Shown here: positions 1-5,173 of the stretch, one piece after another
Layout of the letters: each line of letters opens with the position of its first letter
Numbering within the stretch: the stretch's first letter is position 1
DNA from: Balneolales bacterium
Lineage (GTDB): Bacteria; Bacteroidota; Rhodothermia; Balneolales; Natronogracilivirgulaceae
NCBI GenBank assembly: GCA_007131625.1
Contig: SLQC01000157.1
Location: forward strand, 1-6,348
Reading direction: 5' to 3'
DNA: 6,348 nucleotides
Translations under genes and position numbers: made by a program
Notes under the pieces: generated by a model
Database searches by the model: none
What the model was told of the DNA's origin: nothing
Seen by the model: only the letters and a program-made list of their open reading frames with translations

Positions 1-315
1 CAGTTGATTGGCACGCACCAACGACACACGGGCAAAGGAAAAACCGTGATCAACTCCAACCATCGACGTGACAGATCGAAAAGTGTCGAAGAGTGGATGA
101 GCCGGGTGGCCGGCTGCTTCTATCTTGATGTTCAATCCTGTTCAAATAAATATTTTGGGATCACCCATACGTAGATCGCAATCCCAAAAAACTCAATTAA
201 GGACTTCATGAGATCTAAAGCTTGTTTGGCTCACAATAGAAATGTCTGATATTTCTGAATTAAATCGGGGAATAGACATGCTTAAAATTTCAAACTGAGA
301 CCAGAAAAAATCGCT
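1..315. other. Left-edge region with no assignable gene; possible partial ORFs at the window edge
   Basis: No gene can be assigned here. Positions 1 to about 130 are GC-richer, and two frames run off the window edge. On the plus strand, frame 1 is open from 1 to a TAG at 172-174. On the minus strand, a frame is open from a stop at 142-144 to position 1, with an ATG at 61-63 (reads MVGVDHGFSFARV...). Both translations look protein-like, I recognise neither, and at most one is likely to be real. Positions 130-315 are AT-rich. They contain a perfect 9-bp inverted repeat (153-161 with 181-189, 19-nt loop) and a weak one (238-243 with 251-256). No convincing terminator follows the toxin gene, only a T6 run on the minus strand at 305-310 without a stem. 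Confidence 0.4.
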
Positions 316-582
316 TTACGGGAACACATCATAAATATCTTTTCGGTGGGCCACCCTTGCCATTTCCACAGTGTCGCACTGAATATAGACACCGATGCGA
401 TAGTTCCCCACTCGTAGCCTGTATGCCCCTTTCTCTCCTTTAAGACGTTTCAGGCCGGTAATTTTTTCCAGTGATGAAGCTTCTTCGACTTTAAGAATAG
501 TATTTTTGATGGATTGGCGAGCCTTTTTGTCTTTTAGTTTGTCCAGGTCTTTGCTGAATTTTTCAAGAAAAATAACCTTCAT
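316..582 (-). CDS. RelE/ParE-superfamily toxin (probable mRNA interferase) of a type II TA pair
   Basis: This 88-residue protein has the RelE fold signature. Its N-terminus (MKVIFLEKFSKDLDKL) is the usual first strand and helix. A charged helical stretch follows, then LKRLKGEKGAYRLRVGNYRIGVYI at about residues 44-67, and the C-terminal HRKDIYDVFP motif at about 79-88. In RelE-type toxins the conserved Arg residues of the RLR..YRI strand and the C-terminal His/Arg/Tyr cluster contribute to ribosome-dependent mRNA cleavage, and this protein keeps those positions. The length is typical of the family. The ATG overlaps the stop of the upstream antitoxin by four bases (ATGA), which implies translational coupling and fixes the start. 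The pair lies downstream of an integrase on the same strand, inside the presumed mobile element, where it would favour retention. A ParE-like gyrase inhibitor is possible, but the C-terminus favours the mRNA-cleaving branch. Confidence 0.88.
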   Translation of the reverse strand: MKVIFLEKFSKDLDKLKDKKARQSIKNTILKVEEASSLEKITGLKRLKGEKGAYRLRVGNYRIGVYIQCDTVEMARVAHRKDIYDVFP

Positions 583-779
583 TCACCGCCCAGCTTTCTC
601 ATCACCGTTTCCCTGGACACGGTTTCGGTGCGGTCAGCCTGCTTCATCAAAATAGTGAGTCCCAAATCCTCAATCTCTTCTTCCGAGAGACTTTTGGATT
701 CAAGACCCATTTTTTTGACCAGATCTTTTATCAGCTTCAGGTCGCTGCGGTTTTTACTTTTAATAATGAGTGCATCCAT
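579..779 (-). CDS. Small antitoxin partner of the RelE-like toxin
   Basis: I chose the ATG at 779-777, giving 66 residues, over the upstream ATG at 866. The extra N-terminal stretch from 866 would run through the promoter-like sequence and reads as non-coding. The protein begins MDALIIKSKNRSDLKLIKDL, consistent with a short strand and a helix. It continues with an acidic helical segment (SEEEIEDLGLTILMKQADRT) and ends with the ETVSRETVMRKL type of helix found at the C-termini of many small antitoxins paired with RelE-like toxins. There is no obvious HTH of the Xre type, so any DNA binding would probably use the N-terminal segment. I infer the role from position, size and the ATGA overlap with the toxin gene. 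The family name is uncertain. The Shine-Dalgarno is weak (GGAA about 8 bases upstream). Confidence 0.8.
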   Translation of the reverse strand: MDALIIKSKNRSDLKLIKDLVKKMGLESKSLSEEEIEDLGLTILMKQADRTETVSRETVMRKLGGE

Positions 780-809
780 CGAAATGTTCCATTTGTATTC
801 GGTTATTCC

Positions 810-838
810 AATATACAACGCCCGCCCTCTACTTACAA
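810..838 (-). promoter_or_regulatory. Candidate promoter of the toxin-antitoxin operon
   Basis: Read on the minus strand, a TTGTAA box (833-838) and a TATATT box (810-815) are separated by exactly 17 bases. This matches the spacing of a sigma70-type promoter. It would start transcription near 803, about 24 bases before the antitoxin ATG. If the host is a Bacteroidota-type organism its promoter consensus may differ, so this is a sequence match only. Confidence 0.55.
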
Positions 839-843
839 TTGTA
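834..843. promoter_or_regulatory. Palindromic operator candidate over the -35 box
   Basis: TACAATTGTA is a perfect 10-bp palindrome that overlaps the -35 hexamer of the proposed antitoxin-toxin promoter. Type II antitoxins commonly repress their own operon from palindromes at this position, so this is the likeliest operator. No protein-binding evidence is available from sequence alone. Confidence 0.4.
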
Positions 844-867
844 GCCAGAAGTTGTGACGATATCAAT

Positions 868-2052
868 TCAATGCCCCAACCGGTCCATCTTCTCCTTCAA
901 CCTTTTGGCCGTCAAATGGGTGTACTTCTCGGTTACTTTCTGGCTGGAATGACCTGCCATCAAAGCTGCTTCCGCCGTATGAAAACCATCCTCAATCCAT
1001 TTTGTTATTGCCTGATGCCTCATACCATGCAGGCTCCGGGTTGATGGAATTTTGGCAACCTTGGCATACCGCTTGAATTCCCTGTAAACCCTGTCACCAC
1101 GAACCGGATGACCTTTCGTTGTTCCTCCCATATAGGTGAAAATATATTCGTCCGGAGCTACCGGGCCACGAATGTTAAAATACTCTTCCAGATAACCTCG
1201 AAGTGATCGAATAATAGGGATCAATCGTTCCTTACGGCCTTTAGTAGCTGGCAATTCGATATAGGACAGCTCACCATCTTCATAGATAAGGTTTCTTCCC
1301 ATTAGACCGGAATATTCAATGTCAGGAGAGTATGCGACTTCATGCTTCCGCATCCCTCCGTAAAAGTATAAAGCGATGATCGGTTTAAACCAGTGCTGAA
1401 CTTTCTTTGGTTCAAATTCAGGCAATTTCCTTTTACGATCCAGTTCCTCGTCAAAGACCTTAAACAGTTTTAACAGTTCTTCCTCCGAGATCATTTTTGG
1501 CCGGGTGTTTTCCCGGATCTTCGGCAAATCCTCTTTGATCAACTCGAAGTAATCCCGGTCAACGACTTTCTTCTTTTTAAGGAATTTCCACCACGACCGG
1601 AAATGCCGGAAATAGTAATGCCGGGTTGCGGCATTGATCCCTTTTTTGAATATCACATTTTCAAAGTGTTTGATCGTAATGCTTTTCGGATCAGTCTTTT
1701 CCAGCCCGTTTAATTCCACAAAGTGATCCAGTGCCCGTTCATACGCAGCGACAGAGGCCGGGGACAGATGGTGCTTTGCCTGGTAAAACAGATCGAGGGC
1801 ATCCTTTACGGTGGCACAATGGATCTGATCCTCTTTCTGATTTTTGGCTTTTAAAATGCGTTGCGGATTAAAACCGGGCCGGTATGGATCGATCCTTCCC
1901 AGAGATTCAAGCTTTTCCAGTTCCCGCAGCATTTTTTGGGCCACATCTTTGTGGCGCGTTCCTAACGATTTACGGACGGACTGTCTTTCTCCACTGATTG
2001 ACGTGTGCCATTTTGCATAGTAATATTTGCCTAATTTTTTCAAGTAAGCCAT
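868..2052 (-). CDS. Tyrosine recombinase/integrase of an integrative element
   Basis: This 394-residue integrase performs site-specific insertion and excision of DNA through a 3'-phosphotyrosine intermediate. Residues 1-50 (YLKKLGKYYYAKWHT...) resemble the small arm-type DNA-binding domain. Residues about 80-175 form the helical core-binding (SAM-like) domain, and about 186-394 the catalytic domain. The catalytic set is complete: R235 (GGMRKHE), K271 (TKGRKER), H342 and R345 (HGMRH), H368 (AGHSS) and nucleophile Y377 (EKYTHL). The enzyme should therefore be active. The ATG at 2052 is the only sensible start, because an in-frame TAA lies at 2070-2068. No Shine-Dalgarno is visible. The presence of an arm domain, the length, and the position just 3' of a tRNA gene indicate an element integrase rather than XerC/XerD. 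The spacer up to the tRNA holds tandem repeats and a palindrome that may bind it. The TA operon lies 88 bases downstream. Confidence 0.95.
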   Translation of the reverse strand: MAYLKKLGKYYYAKWHTSISGERQSVRKSLGTRHKDVAQKMLRELEKLESLGRIDPYRPGFNPQRILKAKNQKEDQIHCATVKDALDLFYQAKHHLSPASVAAYERALDHFVELNGLEKTDPKSITIKHFENVIFKKGINAATRHYYFRHFRSWWKFLKKKKVVDRDYFELIKEDLPKIRENTRPKMISEEELLKLFKVFDEELDRKRKLPEFEPKKVQHWFKPIIALYFYGGMRKHEVAYSPDIEYSGLMGRNLIYEDGELSYIELPATKGRKERLIPIIRSLRGYLEEYFNIRGPVAPDEYIFTYMGGTTKGHPVRGDRVYREFKRYAKVAKIPSTRSLHGMRHQAITKWIEDGFHTAEAALMAGHSSQKVTEKYTHLTAKRLKEKMDRLGH

Positions 2053-2083
2053 ACGGGTGTGGTGAGGTTAGAAGTTGAGTGGA

Positions 2084-2126
2084 AAATTTGCCCCCAAATT
2101 TGCCCCCACAGATGCCCCCACAGATG
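2084..2126. repeat. 12-bp tandem repeats upstream of the integrase (arm-site/iteron candidates)
   Basis: Two perfect copies of AAATTTGCCCCC (2084-2095 and 2096-2107) are followed by a diverged copy, ACAGATGCCCCC (2108-2119), and the start of a fourth, ACAGATG (2120-2126). The period is exactly 12. The block begins 32 bases upstream of the integrase start codon, within the int-tRNA spacer. Short direct repeats here are typical arm-type binding sites for integrases with an N-terminal arm domain, and may also mediate autoregulation. That function is inference. Confidence 0.75.
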
Positions 2127-2134
2127 GGAATTGA

Positions 2135-2173
2135 AGCGACCAAAAGTGTACAAGCCGTACACTTTCGTTCGCT
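2135..2173. repeat. 39-bp imperfect palindrome between the tRNA and the integrase
   Basis: The symmetry is centred on 2154. The inner arms AAAGTGTAC (2143-2151) and GTACACTTT (2157-2165) are perfect over 9 bp with a 5-nt loop. After one mismatch, one pair and another mismatch, the outer arms AGCGA (2135-2139) and TCGCT (2169-2173) also pair, giving 15 of 17 positions paired. No T run follows directly on either strand, so it is not a canonical terminator. A protein-binding operator or recombination-accessory site for the integrase or an excisionase is more likely. Confidence 0.75.
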
Positions 2174-2259
2174 AACAATTTGTAAGTTTTGGGGTTTTTT
2201 TTGGGTCTGGAAGTGCTGAGAGGCGTTTTTTCGACCCGTATGATCAGTAAAAAAAGAAG

Positions 2260-2300
2260 TGGGCCCGGCAGGATTTGAACCTGCGACCAATCGATTATGA
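2260..2300. other. Probable attachment site (att) at the tRNA 3' end
   Basis: The integrase gene lies immediately 3' of the tRNA on the same strand. Integrases of this type commonly recombine within the T arm or anticodon arm and leave the tRNA intact. The element boundary is therefore inferred to lie within the 3' half of the tRNA. The expected duplicate of this sequence at the element's far end is not present at 1-2259, so the exact crossover and element length cannot be read from the window. Confidence 0.5.
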
Positions 2301-2332
2301 GTCGACTGCTCTAACCACTGAGCTACGGGCCC
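2260..2332 (-). tRNA. tRNA with anticodon CAU (tRNA-Ile2 of the lysidine type, or tRNA-Met)
   Basis: The sequence folds into a full cloverleaf. It has a 7-bp acceptor stem (GGGCCCG pairing with CGGGCCC), a D arm GCTC/GAGC with loop AGTGGTTA, an anticodon stem GTCGA/TCGAT around loop CTCATAA, a 5-nt variable loop, and a T arm GCAGG/CCTGC with loop TTCAAAT. The discriminator is A at 2260. CCA is not encoded. The anticodon CAU fits elongator Met, or Ile2, whose C34 is modified to lysidine to read AUA. The 8-nt D loop, the C4/C5 acceptor positions and the general sequence resemble E. coli tRNA-Ile2 more than its elongator tRNA-Met, so I favour Ile2, although automated annotation often prints Met. 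A T7 run (minus strand, 2255-2249) follows the 3' end. Confidence 0.96.
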
Positions 2333-2403
2333 ATTGTAAATAATCCTGTTTGGGGAAATGAGGATTGATGACAGACTTAATAATATAGGGGATTTCACGA
2401 CTT

Positions 2404-2420
2404 CATTCAATGCCTGAATG
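2404..2420. repeat. Short hairpin between the usp stop and the tRNA
   Basis: CATTCA (2404-2409) and TGAATG (2415-2420) form a perfect 6-bp inverted repeat with a 5-nt loop. It lies 70 bases after the end of the universal stress gene and 72 bases before the tRNA in the same direction of transcription. It lacks a T run, so a terminator role is weak. The rest of 2333-2489 shows nothing else I can support. Confidence 0.3.
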
Positions 2421-2489
2421 CTTTCCAAATCCTGGTTATATCACTATCAATCCACCGCACAGTTATAGAATAATCAGTTCTAAATAATA

Positions 2490-3470
2490 TCATTTCTTGT
2501 GCATCTCTTTGGGCCGAATCGTTAAAACCGGTATTTTTGCCCACTGGACCACTTTTTCTGTTGTCGATCCCATAAACATGTGTGCCAGTCCGCTTCGGCC
2601 ATGAGTGGCGATCACAATCATATCCGCATTTTCTTCTGCAAAATCCACGATTTCATAGTGTGCCGAAACGCCCCGAACCTGTTCGATGTCCAGTGGAATT
2701 CGATAGGTTTCATCATCCCGTTCCAGATGCAGGATGAGCGATTCGTCGTCATCAGATATCAGTGACAACAGTGCTTTCGGCCGGGCTTCCAGGAATGCGT
2801 CGATTTTTTTTATGACTTTTTTACGGAATTTCTGGATGGCATTATCGTCCGAATTGTTATCATTTTCCGGTTCTGATCCATGCAGCTCTTTTACGTGAAA
2901 CAGGGTGATTTCGGATTTAAGCCGACCAGCCATGATAGCAGCCGGAAGAAGGGCCTTGAGCGAAAAATCAGAAAAATCGGTCGGAACCAGCACATTTTCA
3001 GTATTTTCCGGCATAATTGTTCCGGAGATGGAAAGGACCGGGATTCGACTGAACCGGATCACTTTTTCGGTGACGTGTCCACGAATAATGTGATCGGCGT
3101 GTGTACCCTGCGCACCCATCAAAATCAGGTCATATTTTTGATTGTGTGCATACTCAAGAACTACTTCATATGCTTTGCGTCCGATTTTAACAACAGCCTT
3201 ACCCCGGTGCTTCACGGATATGTACTTCTCCAGCTCATCGTTAACCCGGGATTCGTTATCTTCCACGATATGTGGATAGACATCCTGATCGAGAGAGAAG
3301 GGGTAGCCCACTTTTTTCATGCTTTCGTGGAGGTATTTGATCGTCGGGACGATATGGATTATGTCCACTTCACCACCGAAGACATCCAGCAGCGAATCGA
3401 TATAAGAGTAAGCTTTACGGGCACCATCGGAAAAGTCAGTAGGGATCAGGATACGGTTTAGTTTTCGCAT
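2490..3470 (-). CDS. Tandem-domain universal stress protein (UspA family)
   Basis: This 326-residue cytoplasmic protein contains two UspA domains. Domain 1 is at about 5-148 and opens with RILIPTDFSD. Domain 2 is at about 158-318 and opens with NVLVPTDFSD. The Usp nucleotide motif is G-2X-G-9X-G(S/T). Domain 2 has a near-complete version, ATHG-RSGLAHMFM-GS at about 288-302, with Ala in place of the first Gly. Domain 1 has GAQG at 119-122, then only eight residues and GH, so its phosphate loop is degenerate and it may not bind ATP. Domain 2 carries an acidic insertion (about 197-215) and an extended segment to about 260. Usp proteins support survival under stress by poorly defined mechanisms. 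The start is supported by AGAGGA five bases upstream. It lies 91 bases downstream of the popT-like gene on the same strand, so it could be cotranscribed. Confidence 0.94.
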   Translation of the reverse strand: MRKLNRILIPTDFSDGARKAYSYIDSLLDVFGGEVDIIHIVPTIKYLHESMKKVGYPFSLDQDVYPHIVEDNESRVNDELEKYISVKHRGKAVVKIGRKAYEVVLEYAHNQKYDLILMGAQGTHADHIIRGHVTEKVIRFSRIPVLSISGTIMPENTENVLVPTDFSDFSLKALLPAAIMAGRLKSEITLFHVKELHGSEPENDNNSDDNAIQKFRKKVIKKIDAFLEARPKALLSLISDDDESLILHLERDDETYRIPLDIEQVRGVSAHYEIVDFAEENADMIVIATHGRSGLAHMFMGSTTEKVVQWAKIPVLTIRPKEMHKK

Positions 3471-3475
3471 GATAT

Positions 3476-3481
3476 TCCTCT
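3476..3481 (-). promoter_or_regulatory. Ribosome binding site of the universal stress gene
   Basis: AGAGGA on the minus strand is followed by a 5-base spacer (ATATC) and the ATG at 3470. This is the clearest Shine-Dalgarno in the window and fixes the start of the gene. Confidence 0.7.
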
Positions 3482-3561
3482 GTGTCAGCTATAGGTTTTA
3501 TCGCATTTCCATATGCAATATAGCAATTCTAACAAGAGTTGGGAATAGATGATCCGACCCG

Positions 3562-4962
3562 TCACACTTTTACGCCGGCTTTTCTGCCCAGATAACCAAC
3601 AAGCAGAAAACCGGCGAGTATGGTCGCCAAACCGCCATAAAGTGAAAAACTTCCCTGTTCCAGACGGGCATCCGCGTCGGGCGAGCTCCACATCGGCCAG
3701 TATGGTGTGCTTCCGACTAGACGTCGGCGAACATCACGAACCTCAATAAATTGCTCGTCGACAGGAGCATCCGGATTTACAATTTCTCCCAATTCGGCAT
3801 ATTCTGGCTGCCGGCGATCGGGTTCCATTTGCATCAACATTTGCACTTCCGGATCCTGTACCGGGAGCTCACGAGAATCGATAATCTCGGAATATTCTCG
3901 TTCCTGAAAAGGCCATATCACATAAAGGGATCCGGCCATAAAACCCATCAACACGCAGATGGTCATGACGTGATACTGTTTGAACAGCCATGACAGCAGG
4001 CGAACAAAGAGGACCAGTCCGGCAATCATACCGAGACCAAACGGAAAGAGTACCATAACAGCTTCCCATGTTCGGTCGGTACCCAGGAGAGCGATGTTGC
4101 CGAGTATATACTCGTATTTCCTCAGGATCAGCAGAATAAATGAACCGGAAATTCCGGGCAGAACCATTGCTGTTATCGCCAGACTACCACTGAGAAAAAC
4201 GAACAGTCCGGTTTCGGGGGTATCGGTCGGGACCAGCGTTACAACGCGAAATCCAACTGCAGTACCGGCCAAAACGGTTAGTCCTTCCCTCCAGCCGATA
4301 TCATCGATTGTCCTGAGAAGCAATAGAATGGATCCGGTGATCAACCCGAAAAAAAGTCCGTAGATGATTTCGGGGTGGGTATGCATCAGGACGGGTAGTG
4401 CCACAACTTTGGTGAAGAAGAGGACGGCGGAAACAGCACCGGCTAAGACACTGCCCAGAAACATCCAGTGAACCCGGTTGTATACCCGGCGTAACTGAAA
4501 GGTAAAAATCCATTGGATGACTTTAACATCCACACTTTTAATGGCAAAAATGAGACGTGCGTAGATTCCGAGAATGAGCGCCATTGTCCCACCGCTGACA
4601 CCGGGGACTACATCAGCCGATCCCATTACAAAGCCTTTCCCGAAGAGCAGGGGTATTTCGCGGGGGCGGGTCTGGTCTGTTTCGGATTGATCAGGATTGC
4701 CGGAATAGTCAGGGTTTCCAGGGTGATCAGAATAGCCGGATTGATCAATGTTGCCGGGATGGTCAGAATTACCAGTTTGCTCAGGATTGCCAGATTTTCC
4801 TTGTTGATCAGATTGACCGGATTGATCGGGTTGACCGGATTGATCGGATTGATCGGATTGATCGGGTTGATCGAAGTTACCAGCTTGATCGAAGTTTTCC
4901 GGACCATTGCCGGGCAATAAATCGTTATTTTTTGCTTTTTTGTTATCCGGTGATTCAGTCAT
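3562..4962 (-). CDS. popT: PopT/DUF368 family polyprenyl-phosphate translocase with a repetitive N-terminal tail
   Basis: DUF368 proteins (PopT) are inner-membrane proteins reported to return undecaprenyl phosphate to the cytoplasmic face, recycling the lipid carrier for peptidoglycan and surface polysaccharides. The family signature GSADVVPGVSGGT is at residues 114-126. A second related half-motif, VLPGISGSF, is at about 267-275, fitting the internal duplication of such transporters. Several hydrophobic membrane segments lie between about 126 and 350, and a last one at about 440-458. A hydrophilic loop of about 85 residues (352-437) separates them. I chose the ATG at 4962 (466 residues). The longer frame to 5124 adds residues unlike the family, and an AGGA lies 11 bases upstream of 4962. 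Residues 1-100 form an odd Asp/Gln/Ser/Gly/Asn-rich tail built of DQS-like repeats, which I do not expect in ordinary family members. The gene is divergent from galE. The family call is strong; the exact substrate is inferred. Confidence 0.9.
   Translation of the reverse strand: MTESPDNKKAKNNDLLPGNGPENFDQAGNFDQPDQSDQSDQSGQPDQSGQSDQQGKSGNPEQTGNSDHPGNIDQSGYSDHPGNPDYSGNPDQSETDQTRPREIPLLFGKGFVMGSADVVPGVSGGTMALILGIYARLIFAIKSVDVKVIQWIFTFQLRRVYNRVHWMFLGSVLAGAVSAVLFFTKVVALPVLMHTHPEIIYGLFFGLITGSILLLLRTIDDIGWREGLTVLAGTAVGFRVVTLVPTDTPETGLFVFLSGSLAITAMVLPGISGSFILLILRKYEYILGNIALLGTDRTWEAVMVLFPFGLGMIAGLVLFVRLLSWLFKQYHVMTICVLMGFMAGSLYVIWPFQEREYSEIIDSRELPVQDPEVQMLMQMEPDRRQPEYAELGEIVNPDAPVDEQFIEVRDVRRRLVGSTPYWPMWSSPDADARLEQGSFSLYGGLATILAGFLLVGYLGRKAGVKV
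4684..4900 (-). repeat. 9-bp coding tandem repeat in the popT N-terminus
   Basis: The clearest part, 4811-4873, is seven consecutive 9-mers of the form GATTGATCG with single-base changes. It encodes DQS/DQP/GQS-type triplets on the minus strand. More diverged units extend the array to about 4684-4900. The unit is a multiple of three, so gain or loss of copies keeps the reading frame. The same property keeps other frames open, producing repetitive shadow translations (for example INP repeats) that are not genes. Confidence 0.85.
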
Positions 4963-5173
4963 TATCGAGATTTTCCTGATCGTACCAATTGTATGCAAGT
5001 GTTGCAAAAATAGAGAAGCGGCAAACAGAAACAAAGGCATTATCGCCACAGGGTCATTTTCACATATCATATCGGATGATAAAACAAAACATCCATCATG
5101 ATCCGGTATGTGAACTGACATCAAATTTTAATAGTTTCAAAGGAATGAAAATTCACTATTAAGCGAACAGCTA
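4963..5173. promoter_or_regulatory. Divergent popT-galE intergenic region
   Basis: This 211-bp spacer must hold the promoters for both divergent genes, but I cannot pick convincing -10/-35 pairs. It contains a 10-bp inverted repeat, CATATCGGAT (5068-5077) with ATCCGGTATG (5101-5110), with one G:T-type mismatch and a 23-nt spacer, which could be an operator or a 5' UTR stem. galE has no Shine-Dalgarno near its ATG. Confidence 0.4.

Noticed and set aside
780..866. Extension of the antitoxin to an ATG at 866
   Set aside because: The extra 29 codons cover the promoter and palindrome and nearly touch the integrase stop. The ATG at 779 gives a typical small antitoxin.
628..1044. Plus-strand 138-codon frame opposite the antitoxin and the integrase 3' end
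   Set aside because: It is antisense to two well-supported genes and resembles no known protein composition.
2135..2202. Palindrome plus the T8 run at 2195-2202 as an intrinsic terminator
   Set aside because: The T run lies more than 20 bases beyond the stem, and no gene is transcribed toward it on the plus strand.
1970..2428. Minus-strand 152-codon frame spanning the int start, the repeats and the tRNA
   Set aside because: It runs straight through the tRNA and the 12-bp repeats, overlaps the integrase N-terminus, and has no protein-like content (the ICGGICGGKFGGKF segment is just the repeat translated).
4684..4900. CRISPR-like array
   Set aside because: The units are 9 bp, contiguous and coding, with no unique spacers.
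4513..4920. Plus-strand 135-codon frame with GLIGLIGLI repeats, and the minus-strand INPINP frame at 4626-4907
   Set aside because: Both are shadows of the 9-bp repeat in popT. The unit is a multiple of three, so all frames without a stop stay open.
4963..5124. Longer N-terminus for the PopT protein starting at 5124
   Set aside because: The added 54 residues do not look like the family, would remove most of the upstream control region, and would sit before an already unusual tail. The ATG at 4962 has an AGGA upstream.
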